Source: a virus. Taken from it: DNA of 64,000 bases. The notes under the pieces were generated by a model, which had not been told where the DNA came from, ran no database searches, and worked only from the letters and a program-made list of their open reading frames with translations. The stretch lies in the IMG/VR virus record IMGVR_UViG_3300017788_001950, positions 1-64,000 of that record, one strand, 5' to 3'. Every line of letters starts with the position of its first letter. The stretch's first letter is position 1. Both the position numbers and the translations under genes were made by a program. This document shows, piece by piece, positions 20,401 to 29,095 of this stretch.

Positions 20401-20812
20401 CAGAGAAGAACAGATACCCCTTGTTCTTGGGGTAATTGTCGTACACATGTTTCTCATAGCCCGTAAGGGAGTCAATGAAAGTCTCGGTCTCTTTCTTGGT
20501 TCCGTCGAAAGGAAAGGAGTTCTGAATCCTCTCAAAGGCAACGTTGACCTTTACCTGGGCCGAGTTGAAAAAGGTGTGGTTCTCAAAAGCACTCCAATCT
20601 ACATTGAGTTGTTGGGTGCTCTTGAGTCCGGTACCCGCCGTGTCATAACGGAACGAACCGGTTTCCTGGATTGGTACGTCAACATTGCTCTCGGCATTCA
20701 AAAGGGTAAGAGTAACCGCCTGCGCTGCCTCGTTGGCCAGCGATCGAATGACGGCTGGCTCAAACAGGGAAGGACGATTTTCTGTTAGGCCTTTTGTGTT
20801 GTTGTAGGACAT
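17399..20812 (-). CDS. giant tail protein with two LamG-like domains, 1137 aa
   Basis: Two concanavalin/LamG_3-like domains are visible. The first, roughly residues 155-330, carries DDSLTLEYWFFAP, GVWNHFAWTWDR and GALDEVRIWHSIRDV. The second, roughly 680-900, carries GEKWHVSIGRIRND and GKVSQMRFWSKYLTEKETTE. Between and after them are mostly helical parts. Such domains usually bind glycans, so this is a good candidate for host-surface recognition or a structural tail adhesin. Its start overlaps the DNRLRE-like gene's stop by one base. No self-cleavage or chaperone motif was noticed. Confidence 0.7.
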   Translation of the reverse strand: MSYNNTKGLTENRPSLFEPAVIRSLANEAAQAVTLTLLNAESNVDVPIQETGSFRYDTAGTGLKSTQQLNVDWSAFENHTFFNSAQVKVNVAFERIQNSFPFDGTKKETETFIDSLTGYEKHVYDNYPKNKGYLFFSGTRGETFGGTVVTVKDIAGAAFPDLSRKIDGSSILNPGDDSLTLEYWFFAPTTTNDNQAIVDKHSGSMGFMAVLNSTGSTASGSSTFWITSGSNLSSLSVTYDKGVWNHFAWTWDRTPGQYKVSSYLNGVFFGSSSMPVEFGTMSANADMIIGSGSALGSSWVPANTLSGALDEVRIWHSIRDVSSIKESMQKTVFATDDLKLRFAFNEASGSNSNLVIDASSNSLHGKLSAAGVSLGVRQVATGTLAGTSPMAYENLSYCPILFPTQEAVTNFRSTLMVSASVYDLSNPNLITRLVPKHYLAEGQVEGGFETEEGEIQEDLTTSTDPRGTKLASTQVLLLLLYTWAKFFDEMKLYTQAFSDLGFVDYDVTDTIPDQFLQKLAKSQGIELPPMFVGSSIAQFIDANNLQDNISTNTFTLQYIQNQIWRRILVNLRDVVASKGTVHGVKSFIRATGVDPDNNFRIREYGGPTKRVLSYARDSRSEIAAMLNFLSGGFVSSSYLSASRVEPGYPLVGGAAPAANHYLTSGSFAYEGIYRWAPGTVNNQSQSLVRFHTTGSTVGKGLALNLVAVSGASPSLNLYCRPGTAANSPYLALSITGVDLFDGEKWHVSIGRIRNDEEILSSSLSSSYFLRAARANYGSVVESYSTSSYFNEFSGSLAVPIWQVNSSSLNASGSYFAIGSQSIDTSSNHFLGDTSEVTDPTTRATNFSGKVSQMRFWSKYLTEKETTEHARDFRSKGVEDPLTNFSFITNKSGSWGRLRVDAHTDQIVTASSATGTISIFDFSQNNMHLTGGNFLATSSIITPERYYYTYISPKFDEASTIDKVRIRSFTEYSNVLGTPWAQTAPVYEIPRSEQPTDNTKFTIDYSVVDALNQDIVNIFATLDSLDNVLGNPELMFSPDYPGLENLRTIYFNRLTNKVNLKAFFEFYKWFDTNIGTFVSQLIPRKTKFIGTNFVVESHMLERPKLEYLFQDIYLGDSNRNGLKDTILLQLFVGEFSRY

Positions 20813-22401
20813 TACTTGGTAACCTTGAAGCGGAACCCGTTGTTGTTAATGTAGTAGTCGCTGCCGTTTTCTGTTATCATCAATTCGAACTCGTAGACTT
20901 CGCCTGGGTCGAGGTCGGCCATGTAGAAGTCAAAGTACATGCCATCACCATCGGTGGAGCACAGAGTTGCGGAGGAATCAAAGGGTACAATGACCTTCTT
21001 GGTGAAGGCATTGATCAAACGCCACTTCATGTTTCTGAGGATAACCGAGTTGGTTTTTGTTACAACCCTATAGGCCCTTGTGTCTGCCTGGTAGTCCTCA
21101 ACGAAAATCCTAAGACGAGCCGTTTCCTCTTGGTTGTATACCTCCTTGAGGTTGGTGATGTTGACCACCCAATTACGCTCTCTGAGATTGCTGTTTCCAG
21201 CCAGTGTTTGCCTAAAGAAATAGTGACCCTTTGCAAAAACCTGAGTGGTATCTGGAGACAAAAGTTCGTAACGGAACTGCTGCTCCGAGGCACCGCTGAG
21301 GAAGGCGAAAACGGTTGAGTTGGAAGCCAGGTTGAGGTCTAGACTGGAGGTGTAGATGCCAGTCTGGGCAACGCCACCGAGCACCAACTGAGATGCACTG
21401 AAAGACTGAGAGATGACCGAGAGGCTTCTGGTGAGATGGGTGATTGTGGCGTTATGGGAAACGCTGAAGGAGCTGGTTGTGAACAGAACGCTTCTGCTTG
21501 CAATGAGGCGAAGCAGGGCGCAGTTTGGACCTGTAATAGAAGAGGATCCGCTTACGAAGTTTGCGTAGCTGCCGTTCTCGGAGTTGTAGAAAAACACCTT
21601 CTGGGCGCTGTTGAACTCCAATTCACCAGTGTCATCCAGAAGCTGATTATTGTACTTCACAATGAGTCTTGGTTGAAGAGCCTTGTTCTGAACGTGGCGG
21701 GTTCCAAATCTCTTGACGAACCTTGTGGTGCCATCGTTCTCTTGAGAGTCCACGAAGGAAAGTCTCCAGCCGTGGTTTGGCAACAGCCCGGCCATGCTTG
21801 CGCTGGTCAGAGTAGTAACGTCCATTAGGAGATCCTCGTTTCCAACCGAGAATACCTGGGAAACCGTGAGGTCCACAAGGCCACTGCCAAGGTTGCCAGA
21901 GGTCACAATGTCAAGGCCAGGGGAGCCAAGGGTTCCAGAGGCCCCAAGACCGCCCGAAGTCCACAAGGTCACGGCACCATTGGAAATGCTTGCCGTTAGG
22001 AAGTTGCAGGCATCCTGGTCGCGATAGGCAATCACGTCCGAGCCCCGACCCTCATCCCAGGACTTGGAAATCGGGATAAGACGCAGGGTGAAGTTAGAAG
22101 GAGTTGTCTGACCTCCGTACACGTCCTTAAGAGAAAGGAAGGTTTTGAAGGAAGAGTCGTTGGTGTTCAGCTTTCCGCTGGCTGTTAGCTGCTGGAGAGG
22201 AGCAAAGTCGAACTGAATCAGGCCTCTGGAACGCTCAATTACGCCACTCACCGAGGCCGTAAGGCTCAGGAAGGTTTCATTGTACAGCTTGAACAAATCC
22301 AACGTGGCCGCCTGGCCAACGTTGGAACCGCTGGTCCTGACGCCATTGATGTATTTGTCTGTGACGTAGGTGTCCTTGCTTGCTGTTAACAGTCTGTACA
22401 T
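20812..22401 (-). CDS. DNRLRE-like beta-sandwich virion protein, 529 aa
   Basis: The N-terminal region (SKDTYVTDKYINGVRTSGSN, then AATLDLF) and the later FTLRLIPISKSWDEGRGSDV resemble DNRLRE/carbohydrate-binding beta-sandwich domains, in which D-x-Y/I-N-x-G is the opening motif and SW.E the middle one. The family is found in secreted and cell-wall-associated proteins and in phage structural proteins. It lies directly downstream of gp6-like wedge and upstream of the LamG giant, so an adsorption-apparatus role is likely. Assignment to the fold is by eye only. Confidence 0.6.
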   Translation of the reverse strand: MYRLLTASKDTYVTDKYINGVRTSGSNVGQAATLDLFKLYNETFLSLTASVSGVIERSRGLIQFDFAPLQQLTASGKLNTNDSSFKTFLSLKDVYGGQTTPSNFTLRLIPISKSWDEGRGSDVIAYRDQDACNFLTASISNGAVTLWTSGGLGASGTLGSPGLDIVTSGNLGSGLVDLTVSQVFSVGNEDLLMDVTTLTSASMAGLLPNHGWRLSFVDSQENDGTTRFVKRFGTRHVQNKALQPRLIVKYNNQLLDDTGELEFNSAQKVFFYNSENGSYANFVSGSSSITGPNCALLRLIASRSVLFTTSSFSVSHNATITHLTRSLSVISQSFSASQLVLGGVAQTGIYTSSLDLNLASNSTVFAFLSGASEQQFRYELLSPDTTQVFAKGHYFFRQTLAGNSNLRERNWVVNITNLKEVYNQEETARLRIFVEDYQADTRAYRVVTKTNSVILRNMKWRLINAFTKKVIVPFDSSATLCSTDGDGMYFDFYMADLDPGEVYEFELMITENGSDYYINNNGFRFKVTK

Positions 22402-22429
22402 TGTTCTTCCTGCGCTTCTCTATTGGGCC

Positions 22430-24271
22430 TCAAACTGCCGTACCAATAATGTCCTGATTCTTGTACTTGATTTCGAAGATGGACCCAGGAGGGCCAAACA
22501 GAATTCCTCGAAAGGTGTTTGCTGGAATGTCAAACTGTTCCGAACTGTATGTCCGACTTCCATTTGTTCCATAGACGTTCTGAACCTCAACCGACACAAC
22601 CGACACAACGCCAGGGGTGTTGAAAATGATGTTCTGAATGTCGCCAATGACCAGGGGCTGGTCAATCTCAAAGTTCTTAATGTCGAAGTAGTCCTTGAGC
22701 TTCTGCAAAACGTTTCTGATAACCAACTGACGGTTCTGGGTTGGATCGGTAACAACCTGGAACTGAATCTGGAGGTTGATGATTCGTGCGTCCAAAATGT
22801 CAATGGCGTCCGAGATCATGCGGTATTGATTAAGGAATAGAGCCAGGTTCTTCTTGAGAGTGTCTGGTGTTACGATGAGTTGGTTCTGGGCATTTCTGCA
22901 AACCACGAATAGCTGGCTGGCCAGCGGGTTATTTGGATTCGTCTGAATGCTAGCCCTGTAAACCCTACCAAAATTGGAAGGGAGTGTGTAGACCCTTGCT
23001 AGGAGGTCTTCCTTGGTAACGATTCTGCTCTGAGCGGCTGTAAAAGCAGGAATCTTCTGTTTGAGCTCCTGGATAGTTGGTGCATTTTCACCGCCAGCAG
23101 CCCTGTTCTCATTGGACACGTCAACGGAATTCCTTACGAAGGAAGCCATGTTTGGGGCTGGGTTGTTTGGAAAGGTAATGTCGAGGCTGGTGACGTTACG
23201 GATCGAGTCTGCCTCGACGTTGTGATTGAGACCACCACCATAGCGGTAGGTGACCGTGAGTGTCGTGTTAGGAGAAAGTACACCAAAGGTTGTGGTTTGC
23301 AAAAGATTGCCAGGATTTAGGGTGTATCTGGAAAACACCTTCTTGCCGTAAAGCGGAAGAGAAAACTCGCTGGGGTCTGGGATGATGTCGTCCTCGAGAG
23401 TCTCAGCACTACCACCACCGAAAGTAAGGGTGGTGATTCTGGTGTCCAGACTTGTTTCTGAGGTGAAACGGTAGGGAGCTGGAATCGGAACCAGATTTTC
23501 CCTTACGTCCTGGTTGTCTGGGGCGATGTTAGCAACAGCCTTGTAAACGGTATCCTGAGTGAGATAGTCCACCTTGTGATATTCATTTCCGTCGCTGTCC
23601 AGAACTCGAACAATCTCGGTCACATTCTCATTAGAAAGAGGAAGCTTCTTAAAGGCCTCAAAGGCACCAATGGAAAAAGTGTCCACGGCCCTAAAGCCAG
23701 AAATGCAAACTCCCTCAAGAGAAAGGATGAAGTTGGTTGGGTTATTGTTTTGGTCTCGGTTGCCGATTGCAATCGTGGCCTCTAGGTCACCGTTTTCCTT
23801 TGTACGAGTGAAGTCCAGGGTCTCTGTAAGCTCAAACTGAGTACCATTCTGGGCACGAGCCACAGATCCCTCGTGGATTATTGGAAGAGCCGAGGTGTCT
23901 GGAAGGGGAGGATTGGAGCCAGAGGCTGGAACCTTGACATAGAAGGCACAGTCAACCACCGCAGGTGCAGCACCAACAATTGGAACGCCTGCCTTCTTGA
24001 GGTGGCGCTCGATGTTATTGGTTTCGGTTGAGGAATCTGGGAAGTTTTCCTGGAACTGGTGATCGAGATAGAAGGACTGAACGTCGCCAACATAGGCCGC
24101 CATGTCCATTAGAAGGCCACCCAGACCTGCCTCAGAAAAGTCCTTGATGGCATCAGGAAAATAGGTTCGTGCATACTCAAGCAAATCAGCACGGAGAGCG
24201 TCAAAATCCTTGTTAAGGTACTTTCGCTCCCTGATGGTTTTCAGAATCTGGGTTTTGCTGTCTATTGTCAC
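22430..24271 (-). CDS. gp6: baseplate wedge protein, T4 gp6 / baseplate J-like
   Basis: A 613-residue protein with the layout of T4 gp6/baseplate J proteins. The N-terminal part has KDFDALRADLLEYARTYFP and LLMDMAAYVGDVQSFYLDHQ, the hallmark 'build the wedge' helices. The C-terminal part has KEDLLARVYTLPSNFGRVYRA, a TPDTLKKNLALFLNQYRMI segment and the ALR-like terminal domain. gp6 forms the ring linking the six baseplate wedges and governs sheath contraction. The start is GTG. It lies next to the gp25-like gene as in other T4-type baseplate clusters. Confidence 0.85.
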   Translation of the reverse strand: MTIDSKTQILKTIRERKYLNKDFDALRADLLEYARTYFPDAIKDFSEAGLGGLLMDMAAYVGDVQSFYLDHQFQENFPDSSTETNNIERHLKKAGVPIVGAAPAVVDCAFYVKVPASGSNPPLPDTSALPIIHEGSVARAQNGTQFELTETLDFTRTKENGDLEATIAIGNRDQNNNPTNFILSLEGVCISGFRAVDTFSIGAFEAFKKLPLSNENVTEIVRVLDSDGNEYHKVDYLTQDTVYKAVANIAPDNQDVRENLVPIPAPYRFTSETSLDTRITTLTFGGGSAETLEDDIIPDPSEFSLPLYGKKVFSRYTLNPGNLLQTTTFGVLSPNTTLTVTYRYGGGLNHNVEADSIRNVTSLDITFPNNPAPNMASFVRNSVDVSNENRAAGGENAPTIQELKQKIPAFTAAQSRIVTKEDLLARVYTLPSNFGRVYRASIQTNPNNPLASQLFVVCRNAQNQLIVTPDTLKKNLALFLNQYRMISDAIDILDARIINLQIQFQVVTDPTQNRQLVIRNVLQKLKDYFDIKNFEIDQPLVIGDIQNIIFNTPGVVSVVSVEVQNVYGTNGSRTYSSEQFDIPANTFRGILFGPPGSIFEIKYKNQDIIGTAV

Positions 24272-24302
24272 GAGAAATCCTAGGGTGGTAAGAGATACAA
24301 AG

Positions 24303-24788
24303 CTAAATAACGAACAGGGTGATTTCCAGCATCTCCTCTGTTAGATTTAGTGCTGGGATGCCATACATGAGGGTCAGGACCACGACGCCCGTGTAGAGGT
24401 TGTCAACGTAGTTTGGCTTGGACTCGTAGCCAATGAGGTTGACAAAGGACATGTACTTTGACACGGCCGAGGAAATTCGTCTCATGGCCTCTTTGTCGAA
24501 GTCTTCCTTGTTGGACCACTCCGTGAGCAGCGGCCTTAGGTTAGCACCGAAGTCATACATGCCCAACCTTTCTCCGTGATTGGAAAGCACCAGATTTCTG
24601 AGATTGTCCGCAAGCTGTTCCCTGAGGGAGTAGTGCATTACAAACAGGCCCCGCCCATTTTCATCCAATTCCAAGGGCGTCTTAATACCAATTGGCAAAG
24701 GATCCGGGCGAATGGTACGCAAGGCATTGCGGCTGGCACCCTTGGTGCCAACGTCCTTGAATGAGAGCATTGTGTTTTTGTTTGCCAC
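24303..24788 (-). CDS. gp25: baseplate wedge protein, gp25/GPW-like
   Basis: A 161-residue protein, close to the usual size for T4 gp25 (about 130). It has the family pattern near residues 65-85 (RNLVLSNHGERLGMYDFGAN, then LRPLLTE) corresponding to the T-x-x-GER..P.FG..L motif, and a C-terminal strand pattern VVVLTLMYGIPAL. gp25 nucleates the tail sheath on the baseplate and sits in the wedge core with gp6. The stop codon is within a TTATTTAG sequence that resembles the promoter-like motif seen elsewhere. Confidence 0.88.
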   Translation of the reverse strand: MANKNTMLSFKDVGTKGASRNALRTIRPDPLPIGIKTPLELDENGRGLFVMHYSLREQLADNLRNLVLSNHGERLGMYDFGANLRPLLTEWSNKEDFDKEAMRRISSAVSKYMSFVNLIGYESKPNYVDNLYTGVVVLTLMYGIPALNLTEEMLEITLFVI

Positions 24789-24807
24789 GGTTCAGTCTTG
24801 GTAATTA

Positions 24808-25149
24808 TCAGCCACTTGAGGGAGTGTAGCGTCTGATTGCGGCCGGGTCGATCGTGACAATCTGTTCTGGAATGGCCTCTCGGCCACCAAGTAGTCTTGG
24901 GTCCTCGGCATCAAATATGTAGTCGGGCCTAAAGTGCCCAGTGTAGGCACCCGGTTGTTCCAAAAAGCTCTTGAGCCGCCCCAGTTCCTCTGCAACGTAG
25001 CTATCCACAGCATCTGCAACACCATCTGCCAGCCTTTGGATTTGTTGTTCGGCCAGGGTTCTCTGCTCGGTGGTTAGAGTCGAGCCAGCATTTAGCCATG
25101 TGTTAACAAGGGCCTGCTTGATGTCATTTCTGAGTTTCTGTCTTGTCAT
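24808..25149 (-). CDS. small baseplate-block protein, 113 aa
   Basis: Unrecognised. It has a helical N-terminal two-thirds (LRNDIKQALVNTWLNAGSTL, then EQQIQRLADGVADAVDSYVA) and a short polar tail (TIDPAAIRRYTPSSG). It sits 21 bases after the spike-like gene and 19 bases before the gp25-like gene, so a role in baseplate assembly is plausible from context. No family is named. Confidence 0.6.
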   Translation of the reverse strand: MTRQKLRNDIKQALVNTWLNAGSTLTTEQRTLAEQQIQRLADGVADAVDSYVAEELGRLKSFLEQPGAYTGHFRPDYIFDAEDPRLLGGREAIPEQIVTIDPAAIRRYTPSSG

Positions 25150-25170
25150 GGTTGGTTTCCTGGCGAAAGG

Positions 25171-26877
25171 TCATTGACCGAAAATTTTCTTGGACTTGGC
25201 GTCGTCGGGGCGAACCGTGTCAACCTTCTGCTTGATTGCCTGAATGTTGGCTGCAACCTGAGGCCGTTCCGTTTGGGCCGTTACCACAAGCTGAGTGATT
25301 GGAGAATATGGAATAGCTGTGGCTGAGGTGAAAGCCAGGTGGTGGCTGTCAGCGATTCTCTTTACCTCATCAGCAAGGGCCTTTATCTGTGTCTTGAGTT
25401 CCTCGATCTGTGCCTTGTAGTAGGTGAATCTGATGTAGGGCTCCTTCTCGTCCTCTCCTCGTCCAAGGATAATCCTGTGAGCCTCAAGCTGCATGTCTGC
25501 ATCCTTGTCGATGTAGAGATAAGCCAGGGTGCCGTTGGAAGTCTCTGCGTCTGAGGCAGTGGCTGCGGTACTCGGAGTTCCGCCTCTCTGTGCGGTGTCC
25601 CTAACGCCCTCTCTAACGATTAGGATTGTGCCATCAATGTTAGAGTCCGTGTCCCTTCTGGCGACCACTCTGATGTGATCGGCCTTGGAAACAACGTAAC
25701 TCCTTCCAAAAACCCCATTTTCCTCTGGCTGGACGTTTGGAAGGGCCTGATCTGGGTATTCCTGACCCTCATTACCATTGGCAAGAACCAAGCGAAAGTT
25801 CTCATCGGCCCGGCTTTGCTGAACCACATAGACCTTTGCGGCATCATGTCTGTGATCGGGGTCACCTTCTCTTGGGTTGGCCTGGCCTTCCCTTGAGCTT
25901 CTGAAAGGATTTTTGTCCGTCTCTCGGAAGTTTCGGGTGTTGGTTGTTACCAGGGGGCTGGTGCTCTTGTCCTGCGGGGGATTTGTGCTCTGCGAGCCCT
26001 CACGGGGGTTGTTTCCTGGCTCTGGAAAGTAGCGACCCCTACCTGCGATGATTTGAACGGCGGCGGCCTGTCTTGGGGCCGTTGGAGACGATCTCTGGAT
26101 ATCCACAGGGGTATCCTGGATCGACCCGGAGATAGGACCATTGCGGTCCTCTCCCAGAACGATAATGGCATTGTTGGAACCCTGGAGAACAAACTCCTGA
26201 GGTCTTTTCTTCCATCTTGGAACTGGCTCCGGGGTAATGTACCTAGCAGAGACGCTAGTGTCCGCAATGACCTGATAGGGATTTGTGTCAATGGTTCCGC
26301 TAGGCTGGAGAGTAAACGTGTCAGCGGTATTCCCACCGTTCTGAAACCCGACTGCGGGTGGGCTTGTGTTTCTATCTGAAACCTGCTTGGTTGTGTAGTG
26401 GGCCGGATTTGAGGTCGGGTCAAATCTCCTGTCATAGTGGGTGAAGTTGGCGTCCTCGACCGTCTGCTCGCTGTGGATTCTGGTAAGCCAGTAGCCAACC
26501 TTTGCACCGGTACCGCTGTAGTCCTCATAGATAACAAACACCTGCTCCCCAGGTTGAACCGGGAGCATGAAATGCGAGGAGAACATGGGGAAAAAGACGG
26601 CATGGGTGCTCGGACCAACGCCACCCTGGTTGCTTACGATACGCCCGATGATGGAGCCGACCGGCATTATGTCAATAAGCTCTGGGTTGTTGACAAGATT
26701 GGCAAGGTCGTCCAGGTATTCCTCCGAAAGAAGGGAGGTGTCCATGATTACGTCCACAACCACTGCTCTTTGAAGGGACGGGGATTCCCCTTGGGTTGCA
26801 AGTTGCCTTACATGGCCCTCGATTGAGGATCCTGCTCTTCCAATCCTACGAGTAGCTGTAGTGACGATACGGCTCAT
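25171..26877 (-). CDS. baseplate central spike protein, gp5-like OB-fold
   Basis: A 568-residue protein. Residues about 70-135 (MPVGSIIGRIVSNQG, FFPMFSSHFMLPVQPGEQVF, YEDYSGTGAKVGYWLTRIH) form the OB-fold domain that begins T4 gp5-type spike proteins. No lysozyme motif follows. Instead there is a low-complexity Pro/Arg/Ser middle, a beta region (HIRVVARRDTDSNIDGTILI), and a C-terminal helical segment (YYKAQIEELKTQIKALADEV). So it is likely a spike without cell-wall hydrolase. It is followed by the gp25-like and gp6-like wedge genes. Confidence 0.78.
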   Translation of the reverse strand: MSRIVTTATRRIGRAGSSIEGHVRQLATQGESPSLQRAVVVDVIMDTSLLSEEYLDDLANLVNNPELIDIMPVGSIIGRIVSNQGGVGPSTHAVFFPMFSSHFMLPVQPGEQVFVIYEDYSGTGAKVGYWLTRIHSEQTVEDANFTHYDRRFDPTSNPAHYTTKQVSDRNTSPPAVGFQNGGNTADTFTLQPSGTIDTNPYQVIADTSVSARYITPEPVPRWKKRPQEFVLQGSNNAIIVLGEDRNGPISGSIQDTPVDIQRSSPTAPRQAAAVQIIAGRGRYFPEPGNNPREGSQSTNPPQDKSTSPLVTTNTRNFRETDKNPFRSSREGQANPREGDPDHRHDAAKVYVVQQSRADENFRLVLANGNEGQEYPDQALPNVQPEENGVFGRSYVVSKADHIRVVARRDTDSNIDGTILIVREGVRDTAQRGGTPSTAATASDAETSNGTLAYLYIDKDADMQLEAHRIILGRGEDEKEPYIRFTYYKAQIEELKTQIKALADEVKRIADSHHLAFTSATAIPYSPITQLVVTAQTERPQVAANIQAIKQKVDTVRPDDAKSKKIFGQ

Positions 26878-26941
26878 AACAGAGATAGATATAGACTAAC
26901 CCATTTTTCAAGAAACTCAAAGGAATCCTGAAGGAATGGGC

Positions 26942-29086
26942 TTACTTGCCGTATCTGAAAATGCCCAAAATCTGGTTGAGGGCACTGAATGGATAGGTCA
27001 ACTTATAGGTATTTCCCTTCCATTGAAAGACCACGCCCTCGATGGCATTCTTAAGCTCACCGGTCTGAGCCATCTTTGCGAGGTTTGCGGCAAGTTTTGC
27101 CGACATTTCAGGGTTGAGTGCACCGGAATCCAACTGGTCCTTGATGTTATCCAACTCCTGAGCAAGCCTCTGTGTTTCTTTCTTGGGCTCCAAAAGAAGA
27201 ATGCTGTGTAGGTCGTTAAGAACCTGAAGGGTCAGGAGGTTGATTCCCATCACCACATCCTCGATTGCTCTTTTGCCAATCAAGTCGGCCTTTGCAAGGA
27301 GCTCCTTGACAGCAGTATTTTGTTCAAGAGGAGTGTTACCAAGAGAAATCCTTGCAGCCTCTAGAGCAACTAGAATCGCTTGCCTACGTTCGCTCGTCTT
27401 TCCATCAATGGCAGCCAAGGCTTTTCGGGCTTCTTCTGGCCATTCACCAATTTGAGGAAGACTTGAGGCAAGGGCTGATTCCACCAGGTCTCTGAGGGTT
27501 GAATTGTTGCTGAGACCATACTTGCCCTGTACGAAGTTTAGGGCCTGAAAACCCTCTGCAAAGGCCTTTACATCCTTCACGCCCAGAAGCTGTCTAACCT
27601 TTGGACCATGAATTTGCCAGTTCTTCTGGGCAATTTGCGTCTTGGTATTTCCAATCAAACTAATCAGGGAGTTGAAAATCTCAGGGTTCTGCATCTGAAC
27701 AGCCTCTCCGTTCTGGTTAACGGACAAAGCCGAATCATGGATAACGAGATGGTCGCCATCGTAGTTGATCACGTTAGGGTTTGCAGAGCTTGTCACCTCA
27801 GCAGAAAACCACACATTACCATTTGGACCAAACAGTTTTGACAGAACATTCTTATTCAGATGCGAGATGCTAGCCTGCAAAACGTCATAGGCCTCCAAGT
27901 AGGCAGTCTGTACCTTTGGAAGTGCAGCCCACTTGGCAACAATTTCCTCACGACCAATTCCACCAGTCTTGAGATGGCTCTTGTTTCGGGCAAACTTTAC
28001 CTGACCCTTGGACACGTCATAGGTGAAGAAAACGTTCTGACCGTCAATCTTTTCCGTAACCGGAATGACATTTTTCCTTGAGGCCAGAGTTCGGAAGATA
28101 TCCTTGATCTCAGCAAAGGTAAGGTCCAGGTTATCCTGGAGGTGAGACATGTGTCCACCAAGACCACCCTCAGTCAAGTAATGTTTGACTCCAATCTCCT
28201 CTGTGAAGCCGTAGTCCAGAACAACCACTCTTCCATCAGCGGTCATACCCAGATGCTCATCACGCATCATGATGTCGTCCAGTTCAAGACCCATTGTTCT
28301 TTTCATCTCTAGAAGTCCAGTTAGAAAAGTCACAGTGGTTGACATGTCTATCTTTGCCATGGCATGAGCCATTTTTGTTTCACGTTTTTTGAGCTCTCTC
28401 TTGCAGGCCCTGATGACAGTCTGAAAAAGCTCAGGATCTACTGGCTCATCGTCCCTCTCAGCATTTTCGATTTGAGTTATCTTAGGTCTGAGCGCAACAC
28501 CTTCATGTCCTTCTGGTCTTGGAAAGCCATGAAACCAAATATACTTGTCCCACTCAACATAGTGTTCCCTGAAGCCGCTATGGATAATGTTCTCGATGCT
28601 TTTTGTTGAGTCTTTGGATGCAAGCTCGAGCTCGCGGAGTAAAAACGAAATGTTGTAGTCAGACGGGAAGCCCAGGCGAGACCGTGCATATTGGCCTCTG
28701 CCGGTATCCAGTGGTTTCACCAATTCCGATATGATCCAGTGGAAATCTCGGTCGTAGTCGAAGACCTTGGCAACCACGGGCTTAGCCAAAGGATTGCTGA
28801 ATACGTCCACCTCGGCTTTGTTCTGCGCCTTGCCAGCCGATCGCATCCCATAGGCAATTTTGAGAACCTTACCGGAGTCATACAAAAATACGGCTCTGCT
28901 GGAACCCTTGCCAAGGAATTGAAGACGTGCCATGGCATACTCATAGGCTTGCTTTTCACTAAAGAGTTTTCGGAACTCTCGAATATCAAAATGCTTGTTG
29001 CCGGTTACTCGAATTTCACCCATTTCCTCCTCTAGTGGTCTATTGGAGGTCTCTATGAATTCAAGTAGTGATTGGAGGTTGCTCAC
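26942..29086 (-). CDS. kinase-like domain fused to ligase-type nucleotidyltransferase, 714 aa
   Basis: Residues about 55-300 look like a protein-kinase fold. There is a glycine-rich loop (LGKGSSRAVF, 58-67), a beta3 lysine (VLKIA, K76), and a catalytic/metal segment RDEHLG (275-280) followed by VVVLDYGF, where DYG (291-293) replaces DFG. The usual catalytic-loop Asn is a Met. Residues about 335-450 carry a nucleotidyltransferase-ligase signature: EKIDGQN (motif I, K346), FARNKSHLKTGG, and VWFSAEVTSSANPNVI (E430). The C-terminal 250 residues are helical. The start is GTG. It lies between the spike gene and a 162-residue gene. The activity of either half is not proven. Confidence 0.6.
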   Translation of the reverse strand: MSNLQSLLEFIETSNRPLEEEMGEIRVTGNKHFDIREFRKLFSEKQAYEYAMARLQFLGKGSSRAVFLYDSGKVLKIAYGMRSAGKAQNKAEVDVFSNPLAKPVVAKVFDYDRDFHWIISELVKPLDTGRGQYARSRLGFPSDYNISFLLRELELASKDSTKSIENIIHSGFREHYVEWDKYIWFHGFPRPEGHEGVALRPKITQIENAERDDEPVDPELFQTVIRACKRELKKRETKMAHAMAKIDMSTTVTFLTGLLEMKRTMGLELDDIMMRDEHLGMTADGRVVVLDYGFTEEIGVKHYLTEGGLGGHMSHLQDNLDLTFAEIKDIFRTLASRKNVIPVTEKIDGQNVFFTYDVSKGQVKFARNKSHLKTGGIGREEIVAKWAALPKVQTAYLEAYDVLQASISHLNKNVLSKLFGPNGNVWFSAEVTSSANPNVINYDGDHLVIHDSALSVNQNGEAVQMQNPEIFNSLISLIGNTKTQIAQKNWQIHGPKVRQLLGVKDVKAFAEGFQALNFVQGKYGLSNNSTLRDLVESALASSLPQIGEWPEEARKALAAIDGKTSERRQAILVALEAARISLGNTPLEQNTAVKELLAKADLIGKRAIEDVVMGINLLTLQVLNDLHSILLLEPKKETQRLAQELDNIKDQLDSGALNPEMSAKLAANLAKMAQTGELKNAIEGVVFQWKGNTYKLTYPFSALNQILGIFRYGK

Positions 29087-29095
29087 GGGTTGCTC

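Noticed and set aside
25947-26624. 225-codon minus-strand frame inside the spike gene
   Set aside because: Out of frame with the OB-fold protein and very Pro/Ser/Arg-rich, typical of shadow translation.
25171-26877. Lysozyme domain in the spike protein
   Set aside because: No T4 gp5-type lysozyme motif is visible after the OB-fold.
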